A stretch of DNA of 64,000 bases, taken from contig JBANDB010000013.1 in the NCBI GenBank assembly GCA_037576215.1, positions 1,364,001 to 1,428,000 on the forward strand, in the 5' to 3' direction. The notes below the pieces were generated by a model. The model worked only from the letters and a program-made list of their open reading frames with translations, made no database searches and had not been told where the DNA came from. The stretch is from Armillaria gallica (Eukaryota > Basidiomycota > Agaricomycetes > Agaricales > Physalacriaceae). The stretch's first letter is position 1; each line of letters starts with the position of its first letter. Below, in pieces: positions 1-10,790 of this stretch. The translations under genes and the position numbers were made by a program.

Positions 1-198
1 GGCGCGGGAAGGGGTTGGCGTCGAATTGGGATTGCCAGGGGTTGGATTGTTAGGGCCAAGGAGACACTGAATACGCCCTTCTGGGACGCCAAGTTCTTTG
101 GTTAAGAAATCCTTCATTGATAAAGCATCCGATACGCAACCGCGTAAGGGATTCTCCTGGTACGCATCGATGCCAATGAGAACAGCCCAAAATCGAGA
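1..198 (-). repeat. Inverted near-identical block shared with MC2 exon 4 (4389-4586)
   Basis: The reverse complement of 1-198 matches 4389-4586 with two differences seen. Similarity collapses just upstream (intron 3 and exon 3 differ), and the window ends before the other limit. This is the MC1/MC2 exon 4 duplication or conversion tract. Confidence 0.9.
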
Positions 199-614
199 TC
201 CGTCGACACTGTACCGAGTCTATAACAGCTAGGATGAGCACAAAGATTGATTACTAGGGATATGTCCTTACGGGTGAGGTCGAGGACTGGGAAGTGTGAG
301 CTCTCTTGTACGCGTTACTAATATGTTGCCAGATCGACTTGAAACGCCTCCTTGTGTTCCTGACAATCGCCCCAAGTCCCTGTGCATCCCCCCTCCCCAC
401 CTCCGTCAAACGGTCCATGTGGTTCTGCAGGTCTAATTAGAGGGTCTTAACGTCGACAAAATAATCGTACTGGATAGCCATATTTACCGTCTGTTGAGGT
501 TGATTGAGACCGGCTGTCTGAAATGCCTCGTGTCTGGCAGATTTGGTATAAGGGATAGTACTGATGAGGAAAGGCACTTACGATCCGGAGTTCACCTAAG
601 AACTTGGACGGCAT
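1..614 (-). CDS. MC1: metacaspase-like peptidase, 5' part (runs off window start)
   Basis: Caspase-fold cysteine peptidase of the fungal metacaspase type; the window ends before the catalytic His. Exons on the minus strand: 582-614 (11 codons from ATG), 471-533, 272-424 and 1-219. The introns are 48, 46 and 52 nt, all GT-AG and all phase 0. Exon 4 opens with the family block SRFWAVLIGIDAYQENPL followed by GCVSDALSMKDFL. Exon 3 (51 codons, basic) has little resemblance to exon 3 of other copies. The first 198 nt of the window are almost identical, inverted, to exon 4 of MC2. The exon chain is open throughout, so the gene is probably functional. Family assignment is confident; exons 1-2 rest on splice signals and on agreement with MC6 and MC13. 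Confidence 0.8.
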
Positions 615-1325
615 TTCAACGATTATGATGTGCTGTTTGCAAGAGCGTTGGTTAAAGAACAGATGACAAAAAGACACACAACCTTGACAGTCTCGATGAG
701 TGAATGAAGGAATTCGTAAGGATGCCTTTATGACGAGGGCAGTGAGATATTGACAGTGGATGTTGAGTTCAGCGTCCTCGTGTGTGCCAGTACAGACCAT
801 TTCGCTGATTTCCCATGCCATCAGTTGCCACTTCCAGGCATTGATATCCCACGAAATATTCAGGCTGAGGCTTACAAATTCTTTAACAACAGGGACCCGC
901 CTAAGATAGGCGTCACCAGGAACAGGGACCATTATGTAAGCAGGTTATGGCCGCAACGTCGGGCCTCAATTGCCGCCACCAGGAAAAAGCAATGGAAAAT
1001 CTGATACCTGGGAAATAAACGTATTGATGGTAGCTACCTTTGCCAGGAATCAGATTTAAATATACCCAAAACTGATGAAGTTATTGACAAAAAATCTTTT
1101 TTTCTCCGAAAGTGCTTGAGTTCGTTGACGACATTTTACTTTTTCAGACCTCCGCATTTTGCGCCGGCACAGCCACCCGACTATGATGTCATACCCTATA
1201 ATAGGTAAGACCCTTGATTACAACGGCGGCACCCCAGATCTTATGCACTAATTATATACACAGGTATCATTTATACTATCTTGTAGGTGGTCTATAGCTC
1301 TCCAGAGCGCTCACAGAGATAAAAT

Positions 1326-1772
1326 CAAGGGGTTACCGGACCGTCAAGCCGGTACACCCGGTCGGTCGGTCGGTCGCCTTCGAGAGGTCTTAAAAAAATA
1401 CCATATCAATTCTTTTCTACACTAATTAGATCAAACGTGCATGAGAAAGCAATATTTGATATAAGATTGAGATCTCACTTAGAATATCGGCTCTGCAATT
1501 TTGTTGAGCATCATCTCTGTGATACAGATGATGAAGGGATAGTCATTCGAGCTTGCTAATGAGGCGGATTTGGCATTCCGGCAAGGTTCAGCCGGGAGAG
1601 ACCGGTTACAACCGGTAACTGCTGCTAACCGGGTGGCAGTGCGCTTACCAGTACCGTATGTTGTACCTTGATCCGGTATGTTATTCCCACGGCGGTCGGT
1701 CGGTCGGATTGACCAGGCCTTTAAAAAAAATATCGAGTGGACGTAATATTTTGACATCCTCGTAACCCCTTG
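1326..1772. mobile_element. hAT-like MITE with perfect 8-bp TSD
   Basis: A 447-bp non-coding element starting CAAGGGGTTAC and ending GTAACCCCTTG, flanked by the direct 8-bp duplication GATAAAAT at 1318-1325 and 1773-1780. Subterminal regions carry inverted GGTCGGTCGGTCGG tracts (about 1362-1377 and 1694-1707). The 8-bp TSD and terminal motif are typical of hAT superfamily elements; there is no transposase, so it is non-autonomous. It lies between divergent MC1 and MC2. A related fragment lies at 5889-6010. Confidence 0.85.
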
Positions 1773-1780
1773 GATAAAAT

Positions 1781-3855
1781 GAAAAAATTTCCAACAGATT
1801 TTGCGCTTACATAATGTGACTGTCACGGCTTACATAAGGATCCCTGTTCCTGCCTATCTTAGTACCTACCTCCACGTCACCTCAAAGAAACATCCATCAT
1901 CACACGTGATGTGGTCGCTGGCGTGCGTGACGCTTAATAATTCAAGGTCATCATTGATGCCTTGATTTTATGGCAAATCTGCATTCTGCGTTCTGGTAAG
2001 GGATTCGCTCTTTATTTCTCACTTGGGCAAGTTGGTAAAGTACAATATCAGCTGTCTGAGCCTTCAGGGGAATTAATTGAGCTTAAAATTGGCAGCAACT
2101 CACTACAATGAACTGAAAGTGATTATTCCACCTGTACCATCACGCAATAGTCACGGCGTGACAGGGCTATTCAGTGCGATTGAAAAGGTACATTTATGAG
2201 CGGATATGCTCATTTTGGGCATACACTTTGTACAGAAAAAGTAGTCAGCTCACCAATATGGATCTATTGTACAGAGGGTTTATCGTGATATATAAGGGCA
2301 GTTTTGTAATGAATATGACATAAAATTTTGGAATTTTGGAAATCTCTCCGTACGAATTATAGCTGATAAAAAATGAGGGAACTTTCTCTCTCAAAGTTCT
2401 CCGGCAAATGAGCCTAAGAGCTCAAAAATCTACCAGTGCACTTTTCGGGTTGTTTGGGGGGAAGCGAAGGGGTTGCCAAGCAAAGCCACACTGATCGATC
2501 GGCAGGGATTGCCCAGAAAGGTGCACAGAGCGCCGTTTCTCACCACACTCTCTGACCTCGAGTTCACGACACTCACAAACCTCACAAATCATTTTAGAAC
2601 TTATAGAAAGCTCTTCTGAAACTTTTCTCCCTTCCCTTTTCTTTTTCTCTCTTTTTTCTTCTTCTTTTTCTTTTATTTTTAGTTTTTCTCCGGACCGACC
2701 CACAAGCATCCTCCCATATTATGAACAGAATTTTCCTCTTTTGGACTCACGTGGTGGCTGTACAAAAGGCGAATATCGGTCCAATGTTTTCGTGTACACT
2801 ACCCTTTTTAGTCATTTAAGCTCTTTTTGAAAAAGGGTCCTACGACCAGCATCGGCCCTGAGCTGGTTTTCCGTCCATTTCACTGGGTGTCGCACGCTCC
2901 AAAAGGAGCAAAAAGAATAAAAAAAGAAAGGCTTTGGGAAACCATCAGAGACCAAAAAGCGGCTGTCCCGACATCAATTTTCGTCAACTTTTAAGTTCGA
3001 AAATGGCCAAGGGAGTGTAAATGGAGTGCTCTTTGAGCTTGCCATTTCAAATTTTTCGGCTCAGGTAAGCTTAATGTGCATTGAAACAGGTATATGAGTA
3101 TGTTACAAGACTTTCCTACTGTACAATCATGAGAATAAATTGTAATAGCGTCCACACCTGAAGGATGGACCCGGTATGATAAACTATGAATTTGTTGCGG
3201 TGTAAACATCTTTTCCGACCATTTCTCCTGCATGCTTGCTGCATGCAATCCTGTTCACAAGCTTCATTTCGAGCTTGTTGGCTTCAAATTTAAGTGAATG
3301 GATGTGCAGAGGAGGAGGAAAGTACATCTAAATATACTCACAGCATCTAGCAGAATTTATACATGGGCAAGCATAAGAGCCGTCGCAGCGCGTCGCGTCC
3401 ATGCTAACTCGGAAATATCGGACCGATGGCAGATAACATAGGGGCATGGCAGATAACTGTTGGCAGGAAAAACGCTTTTTCTCAAGTATCGTACTACACA
3501 GGATTCTTTGTTTTCCACAACTTTAGCAGCACATTAATCATTGTATATTGCGTCTACAGTTAAATTTTAGGGCCTAAAGGTAAAGAAATGGTACCAGGAA
3601 AAATCAACAAAAGCGTGGAGTATTGCTACCCTTTATGGGTATGGCAGATAACTGGCAGATAACTGACCGTGGAAACCCAGCGAAACCGGCGGTAAACCCC
3701 TGAGCTCCCTTTGAATCAACTATCGCATAATAGCTCTGATAAAACTGTGATATAGATGAAGACACGCCGAATCCTGCTGGTGTCGCTGGCACACCCTCAT
3801 CGCACGTCTCTTGCCATTCTACCAACACTCTGTGCAAAAATACATCTTGGTTCCA
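1781..3855. other. Intergenic region between MC1 and MC2, no gene recognised
   Basis: No credible coding exon was found. About 2420-2710 is pyrimidine-rich low complexity. The 11-mer TGGCAGATAAC occurs four times between about 3427 and 3666, suggesting an eroded repeat or satellite-like remnant. An upstream ATG at 3756 opens a frame that overlaps MC2 exons 1-2 out of frame. 615-1317, before the MITE, also shows nothing recognisable beyond the upstream side of MC1. Confidence 0.5.
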
Positions 3856-5291
3856 ATGCAATCCTCTGGTTCCGTAAGTGTCTCCTCTTCATCTGTTCAC
3901 CGTGTTCATTAGCTTTCCAGACGCAATATATTCCAAATGACCAGCTACATACCGCCTCAAGATCAATGACCGGTGGAGATACACACGCTCCGGCACGACC
4001 CTGTTTTGTGGACATTGTAGACCTCTAATTAGACTTACGCAGGCGCAACTTGGAAATCCGAACCTACCGAAGCAAATGCGTTATTTGGAGAAGGTAGAGA
4101 AGCGATGTGCACGACGGTATGGGATGCCCAGCAATGACATCGACTCTGTGGCGGTCCTTGAAGAAGCAAGAAGGCGTGCAACCATTGCTAGGGCGCCGCT
4201 TTTGCATACTGAGAATGCGAGGGGTGCAGATGATGATGTAGAGAACTTGGAAAAGCTTTACGACTTACGTTTTGAACATCATGGGTACTATGCTATGCCA
4301 TCCTTCAGCCAAAACGTGAGCACATATCCTTAGTCATCGACAATTATACTCATCCCAACTATCGTAGGCCGTGGACTCCGTTGATGCTTCTCGATTTTGG
4401 GCTGTTCTCGTCGGCATCGATGCGTACCAGGAGAATCCCTTACGCGGTTGCGTATCGGATGCTTTATCAATGAAGGATTTCTTAACCAAAGAACTTGGCG
4501 TCCCAGAAGGGCGTATTCAGTGTCTCCTTGGCCCTAACAATCCAACCCCTGGCAATCCCAATTCGACGCCAACCCCTTCCCGCGCCAACATCGTAGATAC
4601 GCTCTACAGTCTGGTTCACAACCCTGAAATTGTCCGAGATGACAACATTGTCATCTACTACGCCGGACACGGCTCCACCTATCGCTGCCCAGAGCATCCT
4701 CGCACAGTACAGTGCCGCAGCGGTCTCTCTCCCATCGAAGCTCTGTGCCCTCTCGATCGCGATACCCAAGATGCTGATGCAAAATGGATACCCGACATCA
4801 GCGACAGGGAGATCAACAATCTTTTCAAACGTATATCTCTCGCCAAGGGGAATAAAATCACATTCATCGCAGATTGCTGTTATGGTATTAGCTCGAGCAG
4901 GAACTCCCAGGAACCAGGCAAACGCTTTATACGCGCCACAGAGAATACCACCCTCCACGACATGTTACACGCTGCCGATGAAAGATGGAAACATTCTGGC
5001 GACCCTAGTAGATATCAATCAGTATTATCGAAGGATTGGAGGCCATATATGGGTTCTCATGTAGTTCTTGCGGCTTGTAGAGAATACGAGACCGCGAAGG
5101 AGGAGGAGGGCCATCGTGGATTCTGTGGGGTTTTTACCGGGACACTTGTTCGTGTACTGATGTCGACTGACTGGAAGAGGGAAACGACGTATGTTGATCT
5201 CGTCGACCTTCTGCGTAGGTCACTCTCGGGCCCCCAGACTCCCGTCGTAGCTGGGAATTTGAAGAAGAAGCGCCTGTTTTATCAAGCCTGA
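3856..5291 (+). CDS. MC2: metacaspase-like cysteine peptidase, intact
   Basis: Predicted caspase-fold endopeptidase (peptidase family C14) of about 428 aa; metacaspases cleave after Arg/Lys and act in fungal stress and cell-death responses. Exons: 3856-3873, 3921-3992, 4043-4315 and 4368-5291. Introns are 47, 50 and 52 nt, all phase 0. Intron 2 has a GC donor (gcacga...gcag) where other copies have GT. The start was chosen because exon 1 begins MQSSG, as in MC4. Exon 3 encodes the charged module with the VEKRCARRYGM segment and a VAVLEEARRR helix. Exon 4 carries the core, with catalytic His about residue 222 in IYYAGHGS and Cys about 292 in FIADCCYG. No signal peptide or membrane segment is seen. 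It is divergent from MC1, and its exon 4 start is nearly identical to MC1. Confidence 0.88.
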
Positions 5292-5310
5292 GCTGCATAG
5301 GGTAGTGCAC

Positions 5311-5356
5311 GTAGGTAGGTAGGTAGGTAGGTAGGTAGGCAGCTAGGTAGGTAGGT
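5311..5356. repeat. GTAG microsatellite just after MC2
   Basis: A tetranucleotide run of (GTAG)n with one interruption, beginning about 20 nt downstream of the MC2 stop codon. It lies in the presumed 3' UTR. 5357-5690 holds nothing recognisable. Confidence 0.9.
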
Positions 5357-5689
5357 CGTAACACTATAGTATGGCCTTGTCATAATTGTGTCCGACTGAT
5401 TGCTCAGGTTTAACAGGAAAAATGACCCATTAAAGGCACAAGTCGATTTGAAATTCGCATACCGCGTGGGCGAGCGCATGGGAGGGAGACAAATGACGTA
5501 CAGTACGAGCTATAGAAGTCCGAGCAGTATTAGTCCAATAAAGTTCGTGAAGTGTAGTAATGTCCATAATAAAGTCTCTCCGAATGGAATGAAGTCGTAC
5601 TGTCCAGGGCGGGTGCTAATCAAAATCCCGGGTGGGTGATCAAGCTATCGAACCGCACAGACGTGTTTTGAGATTGTGAAGCGATTAGG

Positions 5690-5885
5690 TGAGGATACCA
5701 CGATGGCCAATGGATAGAATAGCCTGCACACATCCTTTCATGGAAGCGGAGTATGTGTGGTTTAGTGCCCTCTCTTCGAACCGGAGGATAATCGATGGGG
5801 TGACGAGTGAGATGCTCAGCAAGCAGGTCTGCGCATTTGTTGATAGACTCAGGCTGGTTTAGACCAAGTACATATCACCGGTGTT
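5690..5885 (-). repeat. 3'-flank segment shared (inverted) with MC10 downstream region
   Basis: The reverse complement of about 34800-35010, downstream of plus-strand MC10, clearly resembles this stretch; for example a shared ATGGAAGCGGAGTATGTGTG-like core and a later GAGATGCTCAGCAAGCAG core. It is therefore probably the old 3' flank of minus-strand relic MC3, now separated from it by a MITE fragment. Confidence 0.65.
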
Positions 5886-5888
5886 GTG

Positions 5889-6010
5889 ATCAAGGGGTTT
5901 CAAAAACTTTAATAAATTACATCGCGTCTCATTTTTTTTTAAGCCCTCGACGGGGCGACCAACCGACCTCCGTGGGAACAACATACCGTATTTGGAATGA
6001 CATACCATAT
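5889..6010. mobile_element. Partial copy of the 1326-1772 MITE
   Basis: Begins CAAGGGGTTTC and follows the reverse complement of the right half of the 1326-1772 element: A/T-rich tract, GACCAACCGACC tract, then a GTGGGAACAACATACCG-like segment. The second terminus was not found. It sits between relic MC3 and its presumed 3' flank, so it probably inserted into MC3 or its immediate downstream region. Confidence 0.65.
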
Positions 6011-6344
6011 TGGGACGCTTGCGTATGTCTTCCGGATACTCATCATCGTCTTCTCTTCTTTCCTGGACGTGCAGCCTCGCACGACTCACAAACCCAATGA
6101 CTAGCTCTCTGTCCTAGTCCAACACAAGCCATGTGGTACTGTTTCTGTATTAGGTGAGGACCAATTGAAGCTCAAAAACCACTCACTAAACCTGTTTCAC
6201 ATCCCTCCTTTTTGCATGTGATGACGCCCTCGTTGATCTGATCACAATCGATTTCCTCGCCACATACGCAAGTCCGCAAGACTGCATGCAAGTCTCTTGC
6301 TCGCCGTGTCCGTCCACTTCGGGTTCTGGGGGCATCTGTGAAGG

Positions 6345-6612
6345 GTCACTGCGTAACATATCGCTGACATTCGAATGAGTAGTTGGGTGTACGCTGTGCA
6401 TTGCCGAGTCTGGGCCCTGGCGGGAAAACTGCGAGCATAACAACAGTCTGTGATGAACGTGATCTTATTCCACTTGACCAGAGAAATCTCTGTGAAAAGA
6501 GCTCTCGGTCATTGATGTCGGGTACGTAACACCCCCCGAGTCTGGTGTCTACGGTGACACGATCGAGAGGACACAGAGCTTCGATGGGACAGAAATGATG
6601 TGTATCGAACTC
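6345..6612 (-). pseudogene. MC3: metacaspase relic (middle of exon 4 only)
   Basis: Only the stretch around FCPIEALCPLDR, the degenerate PDI-DREL motif and the region leading to the catalytic Cys remains, in more than one frame. The segment that would hold the catalytic His and both ends of the gene are missing. The nearest relatives are MC9 and MC10. Repeat R1 begins directly beside it, and a MITE fragment lies on its 3' side. Confidence 0.75.
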
Positions 6613-8660
6613 AGTGGGGGCTAATGCCATTGCCTGCTCTTCGTCTCTGTCACAAATTTGAAGATGACTCGCACGTCGGTTGGCGAAAAGAGTTTCATCT
6701 GTGAATGCTAGCCCGTTAGATGCAGTAAGAGGACGAGATAGCGAAACCGACCTCAAGTTCCAGCACAGATTAACGTAAAACAACATCCCAACGTGCACAT
6801 TCCGACAGACGACAACCTATACGAATCGTATCTGTGCATAGCCACCGTCAATCACTTCGAAGACGGCGTACGTCTCATGGCGATCAATGCTGGGTGTCTA
6901 AAGCTATGTTGCAAGCAGCTGGACAGATGTTTGTAATGACTTGTAAATACAGTGGTCACATGAATATGAACAACACGAACGAAATACGTATGAAGCTTGA
7001 AGGATTCTCCTCTCCTCAATACGCCTACATCGTCTCTGAATAGCCAGAATACACGCGAGTACATTCTCTGAACCGTCATACTTTGACTTAAACAAAGCGC
7101 ACGGACGGTCTGTCACTGCGGTGACTGAACATTGCCCGAGTATCTATATAGCGCCGCAATGAGCCCCTTCATGGAGATCTAGTACCGATGTCGAGCATCT
7201 ATAGGAGATGCACTAGATCAGCGTAGAAGAGGAAGAGGGTCAGGATGTACGAACGATCCGCATGGCGAGTTCGACTTTACTTCGACACCACATAGCATCG
7301 AGAATAGCAATAGCCCCTTCCTGATGAAGTTTCGTGATGAGGTTCCGATGCTCTGCAGTCTTCTTCGATCGGTGTATCCGTTTTACCCTCTTCGCTTGGC
7401 GGGGTTATTAGACATTCGGTAACACATGGCTCCGTTCATCCACCCTGCTTGCACCCGGGACCCACAGTCAATTGCTAGGCTTCAGTTTATCCGGACCACG
7501 ACGTTTCACATCCCTTGCATGCACGCTCAGGGAAGTCCCTGTCCGTCGGCGAAAGAACCAACATGCGGTGGTAAAAACGATTACACCGGCGCATGAACCA
7601 TGCGCACCTTGGCACGAACGATGTATGCAATATAACTTTGCGCGAGGATAAGCATCTGTACTTGAGCCATTGTCCCTCACATAAGCTTGATTCAACGGAA
7701 ACTAGGATCCGTACGCCATATTGCATAAGTGTGACACAGCTGGGAGGGGGTAGAGTTTGCAGCATAGAGAACTTCGATGTCGACGAGGAGGCGAGCACTG
7801 TTGAATGCACCATCGTTGTTTCGCAAGGTACAGACTAGACATCGTCAGATAGATTTTACGTTGAGAGGCTGTATATCTTGCTGTACGTCTTCCGAGCCAA
7901 GCCATCGACGAAATACCCAACTTGAAGAGGCTTTCCCTCCTCGCTGAAAATAAGGCGATTGAGCGTGAAAAGAGCTTGACACCATAGAGGGACGTACCAA
8001 CTGCAGTCCTCCTTATTCCAACGCTAAAGATAGGACCGGCGTAACAGCTGTTGCATGACCGCAACAACTGAAGCGGAACATAGGGCCTGCCAGTTTTAAA
8101 AGCAAAAACACACATTTATCTGTAGATTCCAATGTGGAAACCTGTATGGCCGTGGGTCCCAGTATTACCGTCGGTCGTGGTCTCGTCCAAACCGTTACTG
8201 TCGTCGTCATCGTTTACTGTCGGGACCCCAGCCATACCTACTCCTAGACCTGTGACCTTGCTTTCCTTGCATTGGCCTCTACCCCCAACGCGACTCCAGA
8301 TATATCCCCCTCTTCGTCTTCGAGCTCCCGAATCGTCGCATTTCGGTCATGTTGTGTCCAAACTGCGGAGAGAAATTGACGTTCTTCGATCCTTGGGCAA
8401 ATTTGGAGGCTACCGACATAGCACCGATGGAAGTGGTGTCACTGATACACTGAGTACGAAGTCGAACTGGCACAAGCCAATAAGGAGCAGTCGTATCCCG
8501 TCCGAAGTTGCCAGCTTTACATAGTTTGATGGCCGAAAAACGGCACACTTACATGCAGCGGCAACTTTAGCATGCCGATGTCAAGCGCCAAACGTTTCGG
8601 CAGAAAACATTGTTTGCTTCACTTCCCTCTTCATAATTATTGTGTTTTATATCCCGGCTC
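6612..8660. repeat. Repeat R1, copy a (about 2 kb)
   Basis: A long stretch collinear with about 36180-38170 over its whole length, with many substitutions and small indels. Shared landmarks include CGAGCATCTATAGGAGATGCA, GGCGGGGTTATTAGACATT and AAGCAAAAACACACATTTAT. The minus strand keeps short protein-like blocks (for example TMSSLYL and LAQSYIAYIVRAKV) broken by stops and frameshifts, so R1 probably derives from a duplicated gene or an element with coding capacity. I do not recognise the protein. No terminal repeats or TSD were found. Confidence 0.7.
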
Positions 8661-8929
8661 AGAGGACGGTATCGAATCGCGAGGGAAGACAACACGTTGC
8701 CTTGGGTTTGTTCACCACGGTCGATTGATGTAAACGCTAAAGCCTGGGAGGTAGTTTGACACTGGGTGCAAGATGAACATCCTCGAATACAGTTGGTTGT
8801 CATTACATTCGCGAGGTGAGAACGTTCCGCAAAGACACCAGCCTTTCATCCTGGCATTAGTGAAGAGTAGGAGGAATAAGACACAGAGATAGTGAACAAT
8901 GAAGAGCGGCGGATCAATGATTTCGTTAC

Positions 8930-9640
8930 TGCAACCGTGTTTCGTTGCCGAGATGAAGAAGGTAAGAGAGGTAGGGTTTTAGCTGCTCTGGAACTTCTGA
9001 TCCGCGCTGAGGGAAACTTTTCTGCTCAAGTCTACTATCTGTTGCAGCTTGGTAGGCGAAAAGATCTTTGTTTGCATGTAACTAGGTCGTTAGATACAGC
9101 AAAGAACGGGATAGCGAGACCGACCATAAGGTATCGGCATGGACGAATGTAAAAAAAAACATCCCACGCGATGAATCATATCAGCGCGCTGTCTTCTCAG
9201 AAGATGTCAGGCGGCCATCAAGATTGGGCGCCTAAAACCAGCTGGCGCTCGCTTGAATATGAAGACCGAGGACCAATCAAGGATTCTCCTCCGCCAACGC
9301 ACTCTGAACAGCTCCGAGATGTAGAATCCGATGCTTGTACCGAGCGCGCGGCACAGAAGGTATTGGAGAACGGGAGTCATCGGAAGTAGCGAGGCTGCAC
9401 AGTACCGGTGTCGAGCATCTGTAAGAGATGTCGATGAGGCGGAAGAGAAAAAGGAACGGGTGAGGACGTACGAAGGATCTTCAATACCTCCCTTGTTCGA
9501 TCGGTCCATGTCAACACTTGCAATCGACAACGATCTGTAGCGCGTAATGTCGGATGGATGATACGATGAACGATCTCGATGGAAGGTTTGAGAGCTGTGG
9601 GAAAGACATCAATCCAATATCTCCCTATTCTTTCCATATT
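8930..9640. repeat. Repeat R1, copy b (partial)
   Basis: Resembles the 5' portion of R1 copies a and d: a TAGATACAGCAAAGAACGGG-like block, a run of A followed by CATCCC, then TCGAGCATCTGTAAGAGATG and GACGTACGAAGGATC. It is closest to copy c (30790-31720). No open gene; 8661-8929 shows only a degenerate R1 tail. Confidence 0.6.
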
Positions 9641-9839
9641 GGCGTTGTTAACCTCCCGAATATGCCGGTCACCACTCCAAAGCCGACGGATGCGGACACC
9701 ATGCTATTGACGCCATGGTAGGATATGAGGCGAACGCTGTATCTATGAGAACCTCTTTGGGACTATCCTCGGCATCGTCGGCAAGGACCACGATAACACT
9801 GTCATAAGTACGAGTCTGTGAATAAAAGTATTGGACCGA

Positions 9840-10790
9840 GCTAAAGCGTACTTACTTGCGCACTTTCATCCGTCAGGTTAGCTGTCTCACCAGTGCGGAT
9901 CGAGCCGCATGGCCGCAGAGGTGTTTCTGAAACGGTGGTTTGGAGTTGGGCTGAGAAAGGAATGCTCAGGGCGGATGCCGGATCCGCGCAACGCTGCAGG
10001 ACGCGCAAAAGGGCCGCTATTCCTGAAACCCTCCTTGGGACTATCCGCCTCGTAGACTCGCTCGACCCGTAACTCGAAACACATTGCGCATCCCCGGGAA
10101 GACCAATCTGGACCACGATTACGCTGTTGGACGGATATGTGAGTTACAGTAGGCTTAACGGAACGAACAAAACGTAGGTACCTCATTGCTTCGCGGTCCC
10201 TCGTCCCTTGCGCTAGATCTCCCATCAATCCGAATAGAGCATCCTCAGTTGGAGAACCTTGACGACGCCACCAACAAGACTCCACCAGGGAGTAATAACG
10301 ATGACTCTGAAACGGTTAACCGGCAAAGCCTGGTTTCAATAAACGAGCGGGCATCGTTGTGCAGGTAGTCGCAGGGATAGGAATCTTCAAGTTTCAACAT
10401 GGAACATGTACTGTGGTTCGTCCGGGGGAGATGATGGTGGAGACTATCGAGCCCAAGGCGGATGTTAATCCTGGGCCCGATGCTGATCTTGCTGGGGCCA
10501 GTTGATGCAGAAGTCGTCGGCAGACTGGAGCATATTCCCACGATATGGAACATAGTAGTACCCGTGCATTACGCAACAACGCCAAGCACACGAGCTACAT
10601 GAGATTAGATGATATGGATATCAGAGCGAGTGGAGTGATCCAAAGTCGAAGCTGCTGGCATTATTATGTGCGATATGGCGAACATGATGCCTAAGGACGG
10701 TAATGGGCACGACACGGGAAAAGAGACGAATATTCTCGATCGCTATTGGCGTTCTTAGCTACTGGACAGTGTCTGTGAGAAAAGTAACAG
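9840..10790. repeat. Repeat R2, copy a
   Basis: Shares blocks with 16300-17560 and 32400-32960: a TAACGGAACGAACRAAA-like segment, a CAGAAGTCGTCRGSAGA block, and a GGCACGACACGGGAAAAGAG-like block. The minus strand keeps a conserved peptide-like trace (VVQI-LP--AQ...SPKE) with stops, so it is probably decayed coding sequence. Identity unknown. Confidence 0.55.

Noticed and set aside
2422..2709. Minus-strand ORF of 95 codons, very rich in Lys/Glu
   Set aside because: Encoded by a C/T-rich low-complexity tract, no splice context or motif; treated as chance.
3427..3666. TGGCAGATAAC repeats considered as a CRISPR-like or regulatory array
   Set aside because: Only four copies with irregular spacing and no array structure in a eukaryotic context; noted as an eroded repeat.
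4482..5064. Long overlapping frames antisense and out of frame within MC2 exon 4
   Set aside because: They are shadows of the conserved metacaspase exon; equivalents recur over every family member.
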